Shown piece after piece: positions 29,076-36,656 of a stretch of 64,000 bases of DNA. The position numbers and the translations under genes were made by a program. The notes under the pieces were generated by a model. That model saw nothing but the letters and a program-made list of their open reading frames with translations, was not told where the DNA came from and did not search any database. The stretch spans positions 1,178,001 through 1,242,000 of the forward strand of contig CBDFKJ010000009.1 in assembly GCA_965248805.1 (NCBI GenBank). Direction: 5' to 3'. How positions within the stretch are numbered: position 1 is the first letter of the stretch; each line of letters opens with the position of its first letter. Source of the stretch: CBDFKJ01 sp965248805. GTDB lineage: Bacteria; Pseudomonadota; Alphaproteobacteria; UBA6615.

Positions 29076-31064
29076 ATGGAAGATAGCAGTGCATCGCTGA
29101 GCCGCTTTCAGAACCCGCTGCCGGTTGCCGAATCGAGCCGCAGCGGCGCCCTCGGAGACGCTACGCATCTGCTGGACACTGCAGATGAGATGCGCCTGCG
29201 CTTGGCGGCGCGTCAGCGCTCCGATGGGCACTGGGTTTTTCTGCTCGAAGCCGACGCGACCATCCCTGCAGAGTACATCCTTTTGCAGCATTATTTGGGT
29301 GTTATCGACGCCGCCGAGCAGGACGGGCTGGCGCGCACGCTGCGCGCGCTCCAACAGAGCGATGGCGGTTGGCCGCTGTTTGCCGACGGTGCACCCAACC
29401 TGTCGGCGAGCGTTAAGGCCTACTACGCGCTGAAGCTGGCGGGCGACGATCCGGATGAACCGCATATGCGGCGTGCGCGCGAGACGATCTTGCGTCTCGG
29501 CGGCGCCGAACGTGTGAATGTGTTCACGCGAACGGCGTTGGCTCTGTTCGGCCAGGTGCCGTGGCGCGCCGTGCCGGTCATGCCGGTGGAGGTCATGCTG
29601 CTGCCCCGCTGGTCGCCGTTCCATCTGTCGAAGGTGTCATACTGGTCGCGCACGGTGATCGTACCGATGCTGATCCTGCGGGCGACGAATGCGATGGCGC
29701 GCAACCCCGGCGGCGTCGGCATAGCAGAGTTGTTCGCAACGCCGCCGGATCAGGTCCGCGACTATCTGGTCAACCACACGGGCTCGCGCCTGGGCGACTG
29801 GCTGCTGCGGCTGGACCGGGTGCTGCGCGTTGTCGAGCCGCGTTTTCCGACCGCGATCCGTCGCCGTGCACTCAAGGCCGCCGCCGATTTCATGACCGAG
29901 CGCCTGAACGGTGAACACGGGCTGGGAGGGATCTTTCCGGCGATGGCGAATGCGGTGATGGCGCTGGATGCGCTGGGCTGCACGCGAGACGCGCCGCCCA
30001 TGGCGACCGCGATCCAAGCGATGCGCAATTTGCTCACCATGCATGACGGCCACCTGTACTGTCAGCCGTGCCTGTCGCCGATTTGGGACACGTGCCTGGC
30101 CATGCACGCGCTGCTCGAGACTGGTGAACCCGGGACCGGGCCGGCGATGCAGGCAGCCGGCGACTGGCTGGTCGAGCGTGAAATCCGCGACGTGTGCGGT
30201 GATTGGTCGTGGCGGCGGCCGAATCTAAGTCCAGGCGGCTGGGCGTTTCAGTACCGCAACGCCTACTACAGTGACGTCGACGATACGGCTGCCGTGGCCA
30301 TGGCGCTCCATCGCGCTGACCCCGAGCGCTACAGCGATGCGATCCAGCGCTCGGTCGACTGGATCGTCGGCATGCAGAGCCGTTGCGGCGGCTGGGGAGC
30401 ATTCGACGCCGACAACACGCACTATTATCTCAATAACATCCCGTTCGCCGATCACGGCGCGTTGCTCGATCCGCCGACCGCCGATGTGACCGCGCGCTGT
30501 CTCGGCCTGTTTGCGCAAATCGGCTTCGATCGCTCGCACCCGGCGGTGCAGCGCGCCCTTGCGTTCCTGCGCCGCGAGCAAGAGGACGACGGCTCGTGGT
30601 TCGGACGCTGGGGTGTAAACTACGTCTACGGCACGTGGTCGGTGCTGTGTGCGCTTAACGCCATCGGCGAAGACCCGAATTCGCCGTGCGTGCGGCGAGC
30701 CGTCGACTGGCTGAAGTCGTGCCAGCGCCCGGATGGCGGCTGGGGCGAGGATTGCGAATCCTATCGAGCCGATCGCCGTGACTCGGCGAAATCGAGCACG
30801 GCCTCGCAAACGGCCTGGGCGCTACTCGGTCTGATGGCGGTGGGCGAGGTTAGCAGCCTAGCCGTGCGCCGCGGTGTCGGCTATTTGGAACGACTGCCGC
30901 GCACGGGCGCGAACTGGCAGGAAACGCACTGGACCGGCACGGGTTTTCCCCGCCTGTTCTACCTCAAGTATCACGGCTACAGCGCCTACTACCCGTTGTG
31001 GGCATTGGCCCGCTATCGCAACCTATCGGCCGGCACCGAGCAGCGCCCGCGATACGGAATGTGA
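29076..31064 (+). CDS. shc: Squalene-hopene cyclase
   Basis: 662 residues. The catalytic Asp motif appears in NAYYSDVDDTAAVAMAL (about residues 396-412). Repeated QW motifs include QQSDGGWPLF, QSRCGGWGAFD, QEDDGSWFGRWG and CQRPDGGWGEDC. It is a monotopic membrane enzyme that folds squalene into diploptene/hopanol. Length and motifs suit an intact enzyme. Its TGA overlaps the GTG start of hpnG, so the two are translationally coupled. Confidence 0.96.
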   Translation: MEDSSASLSRFQNPLPVAESSRSGALGDATHLLDTADEMRLRLAARQRSDGHWVFLLEADATIPAEYILLQHYLGVIDAAEQDGLARTLRALQQSDGGWPLFADGAPNLSASVKAYYALKLAGDDPDEPHMRRARETILRLGGAERVNVFTRTALALFGQVPWRAVPVMPVEVMLLPRWSPFHLSKVSYWSRTVIVPMLILRATNAMARNPGGVGIAELFATPPDQVRDYLVNHTGSRLGDWLLRLDRVLRVVEPRFPTAIRRRALKAAADFMTERLNGEHGLGGIFPAMANAVMALDALGCTRDAPPMATAIQAMRNLLTMHDGHLYCQPCLSPIWDTCLAMHALLETGEPGTGPAMQAAGDWLVEREIRDVCGDWSWRRPNLSPGGWAFQYRNAYYSDVDDTAAVAMALHRADPERYSDAIQRSVDWIVGMQSRCGGWGAFDADNTHYYLNNIPFADHGALLDPPTADVTARCLGLFAQIGFDRSHPAVQRALAFLRREQEDDGSWFGRWGVNYVYGTWSVLCALNAIGEDPNSPCVRRAVDWLKSCQRPDGGWGEDCESYRADRRDSAKSSTASQTAWALLGLMAVGEVSSLAVRRGVGYLERLPRTGANWQETHWTGTGFPRLFYLKYHGYSAYYPLWALARYRNLSAGTEQRPRYGM

Positions 31065-31753
31065 GACCGATCGGAGTCCTGACCGGTCTGGCCGTCGAGG
31101 CGAGCCTCGCCACAAGCAGCAAGATTGAACCGCGACCGCTGGTGGGGTGCGCCGGCGCCGACGTCACGCGTGCCGCGATCGTCGCCGACGAACTCATCGC
31201 CGGCGGTGCCGCCGCGCTGCTCAGCTTCGGCCTGGCGGGAGCGTTGTCGCCTGGATTGAAACCCGGCGATCTGATCGTGGCCGAGACGGTTGTCCTGGCG
31301 ACCGGCGAGGCCATCGCCACCGACCCGGCTTGGCGCGAAACCGTGGTGGCGGTTGCCAACGCCTGCGGCCTGTCGGTGCGCGTTGCCGCCATCGTCGGCA
31401 GCGACACAATCGTCGCCACGGCTTCGGTCAAGGCGCGGCTCTGCGACGCGACCGGCGCTGTGGCCGTTGACATGGAAAGCCACGTCGCGGCCGTCGCCGC
31501 TCGTCGCGCGGGGCTTACCGTCTTGGCGGTGCGCGCGATTGCGGATCCGGCGACGCACGACGTTCCCGGCGCGGCGTTGAATGCAATCGGTCAGGACGGC
31601 CGCCCGCAATTGGGCCGCGTGCTTGCTGGCGCGATGTCGGCGCCGGGCGAGTTGCCGGCGCTATGGCGGCTGAGTGTCCACGCGCGGGCCGGGCTGCGCT
31701 CGCTACGCAGCCTCGTCGGCGGTTCGGGCGGGAGCTTTCTCGCTCTGTCCTGA
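31061..31753 (+). CDS. hpnG: Hopanoid phosphorylase HpnG (adenosylhopane nucleosidase)
   Basis: 230 residues from GTG 31061 (overlap GTGA with shc). A purine nucleoside phosphorylase-like fold: PIGVLTGLAVEASLA, LLSFGLAGALSPGLKPGDLI and DATGAVAVDMESHVAAVAA, the last with the ribose-binding Met-Glu. HpnG removes adenine from adenosylhopane to give ribosylhopane or its phosphate in side-chain elongation. The 3' end overlaps the convergent hpnH gene by 51 bp. Confidence 0.9.
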   Translation: MRPIGVLTGLAVEASLATSSKIEPRPLVGCAGADVTRAAIVADELIAGGAAALLSFGLAGALSPGLKPGDLIVAETVVLATGEAIATDPAWRETVVAVANACGLSVRVAAIVGSDTIVATASVKARLCDATGAVAVDMESHVAAVAARRAGLTVLAVRAIADPATHDVPGAALNAIGQDGRPQLGRVLAGAMSAPGELPALWRLSVHARAGLRSLRSLVGGSGGSFLALS

Positions 31754-32851
31754 CGTCGTCGCGTTGGCGACGATCTTGTCGAACACGAACTCTGCCTTGC
31801 GCTGGCCGCCCAGAGGAATTTCCGGCGCCATCGGCCCATCGGTGCGAATGCCCTTGATGAGCGTGCCCAGCGCCTTCAGCGGATGCCGCACCGTGTCGGT
31901 GACCGCCGATCCCTCGTAGCCGCAATGGACCATGCAGTCGGCGCATTTTTCGTAATTGCCGGTGCCGTAGGTGGCCCACGCCGTCTCCTGCATCAAGGCG
32001 GCGAAGCTGTCGGCGTAGCCTTCGTTCAGCAGGTAGCAAGGCCGTTGCCAGCCGAAAATATTGCGCGTCGGATTGCTCCAAGGGGTGCAGTGATAGGCCT
32101 GGTTGCCGGCCAGGAAGTCGAGAAACAAGGTCGATTGCGAGAACCGCCAGCCCTTGCCCTTGCCGCGCTTGAAAACGTCGCGGAACAATTGCTTGGTGCG
32201 CGCGCGGGTCAGGAAGTGCTCCTGATCCGGCGCCCGCTCATAGGCATAGCCGGGCGAGATCGTCACGCCCTCGACGTCGAGGTCACGATTGACGAAGTCG
32301 AGAAAGTCGGCAACGTCGCCCGCCGAGGCGTTGTCGAAAAGTGTCGTGTTCACCGTGGTACGAAAGCCGGCTGCGCGCACCGTGCGAATGGCATCGGTGG
32401 CACGGTCGAAGACGCCCGACTGATCGACCGATCGATCGTGCTCTCGTTCCAGCCCGTCGAGGTGCACCGAAAAAGTGAGATAGGGGCTGGGCTGAAACAG
32501 ATGCAGCTTCTTCTTTAGCAAGAGCGCGTTGGTGCACAGGTAGACGAAGCGCTTGCGCTTGACGATCTCGGCGACGATGCGGCCGATGTCCTTGTGCAGG
32601 AGCGGCTCGCCGCCGGGAATGGATACAACCGGCGCGCCACACTCCTCGACTGCCTGCACGCAGTCCTCGACCGAAAGGCGGCGATTGAGGATGGCATCCG
32701 GATAGTCGATCTTGCCGCACCCGGGGCAGGCCAAGTTGCAGCGAAACAGCGGCTCCAACATCAGCACCAGCGGATAGCGCTGCCGGCGCAGCAGCCGTTG
32801 CTTTAGAATGTAGGCCCCGACGCGAATCTGCTGGCGCAGGGGAACGGCCAT
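31703..32851 (-). CDS. hpnH: Adenosyl-hopene transferase HpnH (radical SAM)
   Basis: 382 residues. The radical-SAM cluster motif CNLACPGC uses Cys38, Cys42 and Cys45. GGEPLL follows, with the family-specific regions SVHLDGLEREHDRSVDQSG and TPWSNPTRNIFGWQRPCYLL, and CADCMVHCGYEGSAV at the C-terminus. It joins the 5'-deoxyadenosyl group of SAM to diploptene, opening extended-hopanoid synthesis. It is the last gene of the hpnN-to-hpnH operon, 16 bp after ispH. Confidence 0.95.
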   Translation of the reverse strand: MAVPLRQQIRVGAYILKQRLLRRQRYPLVLMLEPLFRCNLACPGCGKIDYPDAILNRRLSVEDCVQAVEECGAPVVSIPGGEPLLHKDIGRIVAEIVKRKRFVYLCTNALLLKKKLHLFQPSPYLTFSVHLDGLEREHDRSVDQSGVFDRATDAIRTVRAAGFRTTVNTTLFDNASAGDVADFLDFVNRDLDVEGVTISPGYAYERAPDQEHFLTRARTKQLFRDVFKRGKGKGWRFSQSTLFLDFLAGNQAYHCTPWSNPTRNIFGWQRPCYLLNEGYADSFAALMQETAWATYGTGNYEKCADCMVHCGYEGSAVTDTVRHPLKALGTLIKGIRTDGPMAPEIPLGGQRKAEFVFDKIVANATTSGQSEKAPARTADEAA

Positions 32852-32867
32852 ATCTGTCTCCTAAGCG

Positions 32868-33851
32868 TCAGGCGCCGGCGGCGGCTTGTCGCGGCGAGTC
32901 GCGGAGTTCGCGCGGCAAACGGAACCGCACGGTTTCCTCGACCCCCTTCAATTCGTCGACAGTGATGTCGAAATGCGCGCGCAGCCTCTCCACCAACTCA
33001 TGCACCAGCTCCTCCGGCGCGGAGGCGCCGGCCGTGATGCCCAGGGACGCGATCCCGTCGAGCCAATCCAGATCGAGCGCGGTGGCGTCTTCCACCAGAT
33101 AGGCGGGGACGCCCGAAGCCTCGCCGATCTCGCGCAGGCGGTTCGAGTTTGAGCTGTTGCCGGCCCCGACCACCAGCACCAGATCCACCGCGTCGGCGAG
33201 CAGGCGCACCGCAGATTGCCGGTTTTGGGTGGCGTAGCAGATGTCGCGCAGATCCGGTCCCACGATCGCCGGGAAGCGCTCGCGCAGCGCCACGATGATG
33301 CCGCGCGTGTCGTCGACGCTGAGCGTGGTTTGGGTCACGAACGCGAGCTTCGCGGTGTCGGCGGGTTCGACCGACGCCACGTCCTCCACGCAGGTGACCA
33401 GATGCACGCGCCCGGGGATCTGGCCCATTGTGCCCTCCACCTCCGGGTGGCCGCGGTGGCCGATCAGGACGACTTCGAAGCCCTTGCCGGCGTAGCGCTT
33501 GCCTTCCTTATGGACCTTGCTGACCAGCGGACAGGTTGCGTCGATGACTTGCAGCCGGCGGCCCTTGGCATCTGCTTCCACCCGCTCGGCGACGCCATGT
33601 GCGCTGAAGATCGCGACCGCGCCGACCGGGATCTCTTTGACATTTTCGACAAATCGCGCGCCCTTCGACTGCAGCGTGTCGACCACGCGCTTGTTGTGCA
33701 CGATTTCATGGCGCACGTAGATCGGGGCGCCAAACCGCTCCAAGGCGCGTTCGACCACGTCGATTGCGCGCTCGACGCCGGCGCAAAAGCCCCGTGGCGT
33801 CGCCAGGGTCACGCGCAAGCGCGGCTTGGCAAGATGCTCGACAATTGTCAT
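32868..33851 (-). CDS. ispH: 4-hydroxy-3-methylbut-2-enyl diphosphate reductase
   Basis: 327 residues from ATG 33851. The three cluster cysteines lie in ATPRGFCAGVERAIDVV, VIDATCPLVSKVH and RDICYATQNRQSAV. VYVRHEIVHNKxVV-type and GNSSNSNRL substrate motifs are visible. IspH is the last MEP-pathway enzyme, giving IPP and DMAPP. Its place between hpnL and hpnH ties isoprenoid supply to hopanoid output. A longer frame to 33908 has an unlikely N-terminus. Confidence 0.95.
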   Translation of the reverse strand: MTIVEHLAKPRLRVTLATPRGFCAGVERAIDVVERALERFGAPIYVRHEIVHNKRVVDTLQSKGARFVENVKEIPVGAVAIFSAHGVAERVEADAKGRRLQVIDATCPLVSKVHKEGKRYAGKGFEVVLIGHRGHPEVEGTMGQIPGRVHLVTCVEDVASVEPADTAKLAFVTQTTLSVDDTRGIIVALRERFPAIVGPDLRDICYATQNRQSAVRLLADAVDLVLVVGAGNSSNSNRLREIGEASGVPAYLVEDATALDLDWLDGIASLGITAGASAPEELVHELVERLRAHFDITVDELKGVEETVRFRLPRELRDSPRQAAAGA

Positions 33852-33904
33852 CGACTCGCTTCGATCTGCCACGGGCAAGAACCTAGTGTCGCGCCGACGA
33901 TATG

Positions 33905-34927
33905 TCACCCCGCTTCGCGGGCATTGTTGCGGCCCGGCCGCCGCTGCAAAAACGACCTGCCTTCCAGCATCTGCCAGTACAATAACCCCGGCAATCCGAA
34001 CGCCAGATCGCGCGCGCGCCTGACCAACGACATGGCGATGCCTGCCTCGGCGGGCAAGCCGACCAGGACACCCAGAGCCATGAACCCGCCTTCCTGCACA
34101 CCCAGTGCGCCAGGAATGGCGAAGCCCGCCGCACGGACCGCCTGGGCCAGGCTTTCCAATACGAATGCCTCGGCGAGACTGACCGGGTGGCCGAGCGCCG
34201 CCAGTCCGAACCAGACCTCGCCGACGCCGCCGACCCAGCCGGCCAGTCGCCAGGCGCCGGCCCGCGCCACCGCGCCGCGTCGCGCGTAGATCGCGCGAAG
34301 CGCGTCATCGAGCGCGCCGGCCCCGCCGCTGAGCGCCAGCCACGCCTTACCGGTAGGCACGCGCTCGATCAGTCGCGCCAAGCGCTGAAACAGGCCGGTT
34401 TGCTGCGCCCAGTAGAACCCGCCGATCATGATGCCAAGAGCGGCCAGCCCGACCGCGATCGCGCCGCCGGCACCGCCCGACAGCGGAGCGACATGGCCGA
34501 GCAGGACCGCGCCGATGGCCGCGAAAGGGATCAGCGTGAGAACGGCGATCGTGAGGCTGCCGACAACGCTGGCGCCGGCGATGGCGCCGGTTGCGCCGGT
34601 CGCGGTGCGCGTCAGAAGGCGCGCCCGCACAAGTTCGCCGCCCACATGCGCCACCGGAAGCAGCGCATTGACCGCGGCGCCGACCCACCACAGTGCCGCC
34701 AGCCGCGCGAACCCAGGGCGAGCGTGGTTTGGCAGCAGGGTCCACCAGCTAGCGGTATCCAGTGTGATAACAATCAAGTGCACGCCAGCAACCGCCAGCA
34801 ATCCCAGGCCGGCCTCGGACAACACGCCCAGGACGTCGCCGATGCCTGCGAAGGCCAGAACCACGGCGAAGAGCGCGGCCCCGAGCGCCAGCCCCAGCCA
34901 GGCCGCGTGGCCCTTGATGGACCTCAC
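33905..34927 (-). CDS. hpnL: Hopanoid-associated membrane protein HpnL
   Basis: 340 residues from GTG 34927, overlapping the hpnA stop as GTGA. About eight membrane helices of the lysylphosphatidylglycerol-synthase-TM (UPF0104) type. Family positions include ALLPVAHVGGELVRARLLTR and RAAGFAIPGALGVQEGGFMA. HpnL proteins occur in hopanoid loci and are suspected to move or organise lipids; the biochemical role is unproven. Confidence 0.85.
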   Translation of the reverse strand: MRSIKGHAAWLGLALGAALFAVVLAFAGIGDVLGVLSEAGLGLLAVAGVHLIVITLDTASWWTLLPNHARPGFARLAALWWVGAAVNALLPVAHVGGELVRARLLTRTATGATGAIAGASVVGSLTIAVLTLIPFAAIGAVLLGHVAPLSGGAGGAIAVGLAALGIMIGGFYWAQQTGLFQRLARLIERVPTGKAWLALSGGAGALDDALRAIYARRGAVARAGAWRLAGWVGGVGEVWFGLAALGHPVSLAEAFVLESLAQAVRAAGFAIPGALGVQEGGFMALGVLVGLPAEAGIAMSLVRRARDLAFGLPGLLYWQMLEGRSFLQRRPGRNNAREAG

Positions 34928-35913
34928 CCCAGGTAACCCTGGTCGCGAAACCACTCCACGGCGTCGCGATGGGCGGCTTCGGCCGGACGGGCCTGGTAGC
35001 CGAGCTGCGTTGAGGCCTTGTCCGATGAGAAGAACATGCGTTTCTTCGCCATGCGAACGCCATCGACCGTGGCGAATGGCTCCGCGCCGGACAAGCGCGC
35101 CCAGGCCTCGGCAAGATAGGCGAACGGCAGGACGGCGCCATGCGGCAGGCTCACCCGCGGCGGTTTCCTGCCAGCCATCGCGGTGACCGTGGTCAGGATC
35201 TCGGTGAGCGTCATGTCCTGGCCGCCAAGGACATAGCGCTCGCCGACGCGGCCGCGGTCGTGCGCCAGCACATGGCCCTCGGCGACATCGTCGACATGCG
35301 CCACATTGAGTCCCGTATCGACCACCGCCGGGATGCGGCCGCGTGCGGCCTCGACGATCAGCCGGCCGGTCGGTGTGGGCTTGACGTCGCGGGGGCCGAC
35401 CGGCGTCGACGGGTTGACAATCACCGCCGGCAGCGACTCGGCGGCGATGAGTCGACGCACCTCGTCCTCGGCGATGAATTTCGAACGCTTGTAATGGCCG
35501 ATCATGTCGGTCAGGGCCACCGGCGTCTCCTCATCGGCGGGCGCGCCATCGGCGCGGGCGCCCAGCGTCGCCACGCTGCTCGTGTAGACGACGCGGCGCA
35601 CACCCGCCGCCAGTGCCGCCAGCATGATCGCGCGCGTCCCGACGACGTTGGTTTCGTAAAGCTCCTGTGGCTGCCGCGCCCACAGGCGATAGTCGGCGGC
35701 GACGTGAAACAGCGCCTCGCAGCCGGCGCACGCGCTTTCGAGCGAGCGGCGATCGCGCAGGTCGCCGGTTGCGACCTCGACGCCCAAGCCGTGGACGTTG
35801 CGGCGGTCGCTCTCGGCCCGAACGAGCGTGCGCACCGTCGCGCCCCGCTCAAGCAGCCGGCGTGCGACGGCGGAGCCGACGAAGCCGCTGGCGCCAGTGA
35901 CGAGAACAGTCAC
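34924..35913 (-). CDS. hpnA: Hopanoid-associated sugar epimerase HpnA
   Basis: 329 residues from GTG 35913, overlapping the upstream stop as GTGA. NAD(P)-binding VLVTGASGFVGSAVARRL, the extended-SDR region VYTSSVATLG and catalytic YKRSKFIAE, plus VNPSTPVGPRDVKPTPTGR. It is an NAD-dependent epimerase/dehydratase of the HpnA type. The substrate is unknown; a nucleotide- or hopanoid-linked sugar is usually assumed. Confidence 0.9.
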   Translation of the reverse strand: MTVLVTGASGFVGSAVARRLLERGATVRTLVRAESDRRNVHGLGVEVATGDLRDRRSLESACAGCEALFHVAADYRLWARQPQELYETNVVGTRAIMLAALAAGVRRVVYTSSVATLGARADGAPADEETPVALTDMIGHYKRSKFIAEDEVRRLIAAESLPAVIVNPSTPVGPRDVKPTPTGRLIVEAARGRIPAVVDTGLNVAHVDDVAEGHVLAHDRGRVGERYVLGGQDMTLTEILTTVTAMAGRKPPRVSLPHGAVLPFAYLAEAWARLSGAEPFATVDGVRMAKKRMFFSSDKASTQLGYQARPAEAAHRDAVEWFRDQGYLG

Positions 35914-36656
35914 TCCGGCAACGGCACAAGCCGCGGAAATATGTCGGCATGCGCGCGTTCGAGATCGGCGGGGAAGTCGATTTCGATCCACGGCACGCCA
36001 CTGATGTCCTCGACCACGAAAACACCCGGCGTGGCGGCAAACAGAACGTCGCGAAAGGCGTCCTCGTAGACTGCGTCCCGACGTCCCGCGGCGACGATGC
36101 GATCTGTGGCGTCCGCTATGTCGGCGGCGACCGCCGGCGCGAACCGGGCGAAACCGATCCACTCGCCCGAAGGGCGGTGCGGTGGCCGCAGCTGTTTGCC
36201 GATGTCGACCAGTTGTCCTTCCTGGAGGCACAGCTTTACTGGCTCCTCGCCGGCTTCCAGTGCTCTGTCCATGGCGAAACAGTTGGCTTGCGACGCCTCC
36301 AACAGTTGGCGCATCAGCCGCTGGTCGTAAAGCACGTCGCCGTCCATGAACAGTATGTCGTCGCCGCCGCGCAGGATGTCACGCACTGTCCACAGCGAGA
36401 CGACCGAGCCTTGCGCGAAATCGGGGTTCAAATGACGCCCTACGCCCGTAATGCTGCCCATCCGGTCGAGCTCGTCGATGATGGTTTCGGCTCGATAGCC
36501 CAGGCACAGATCGATCCGCGCGATCCCACAGCCGCGCAGGATTCGGAGATGGCGTTTGAGCAGAGTGTGCGGGCCGAAGCGCAGCAGCACCTTGGGCGCT
36601 CCGTCGGGCAACGCTAGTCGGTTGCCCATCCCCGCGCACAGGATCACCGCTCTCAT
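35910..36656 (-). CDS. Nucleotidyltransferase (LicC/PntC-like cytidylyltransferase)
   Basis: 248 residues from ATG 36656. The N-terminal loop MRAVILCAGMGNRLALPDG and APKVLLRFGPHTLLKRHLR, the DILFMDGDVLYD metal site and the C-terminal PWIEIDFPADLERA mark the NTP-transferase fold of sugar or alcohol phosphate cytidylyltransferases. ATGA overlaps with hpnN upstream and hpnA downstream couple it tightly to hopanoid genes. With the CDP-alcohol phosphotransferase at 40004 it could supply a CDP-activated headgroup. Substrate inferred only. Confidence 0.85.
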   Translation of the reverse strand: MRAVILCAGMGNRLALPDGAPKVLLRFGPHTLLKRHLRILRGCGIARIDLCLGYRAETIIDELDRMGSITGVGRHLNPDFAQGSVVSLWTVRDILRGGDDILFMDGDVLYDQRLMRQLLEASQANCFAMDRALEAGEEPVKLCLQEGQLVDIGKQLRPPHRPSGEWIGFARFAPAVAADIADATDRIVAAGRRDAVYEDAFRDVLFAATPGVFVVEDISGVPWIEIDFPADLERAHADIFPRLVPLPE

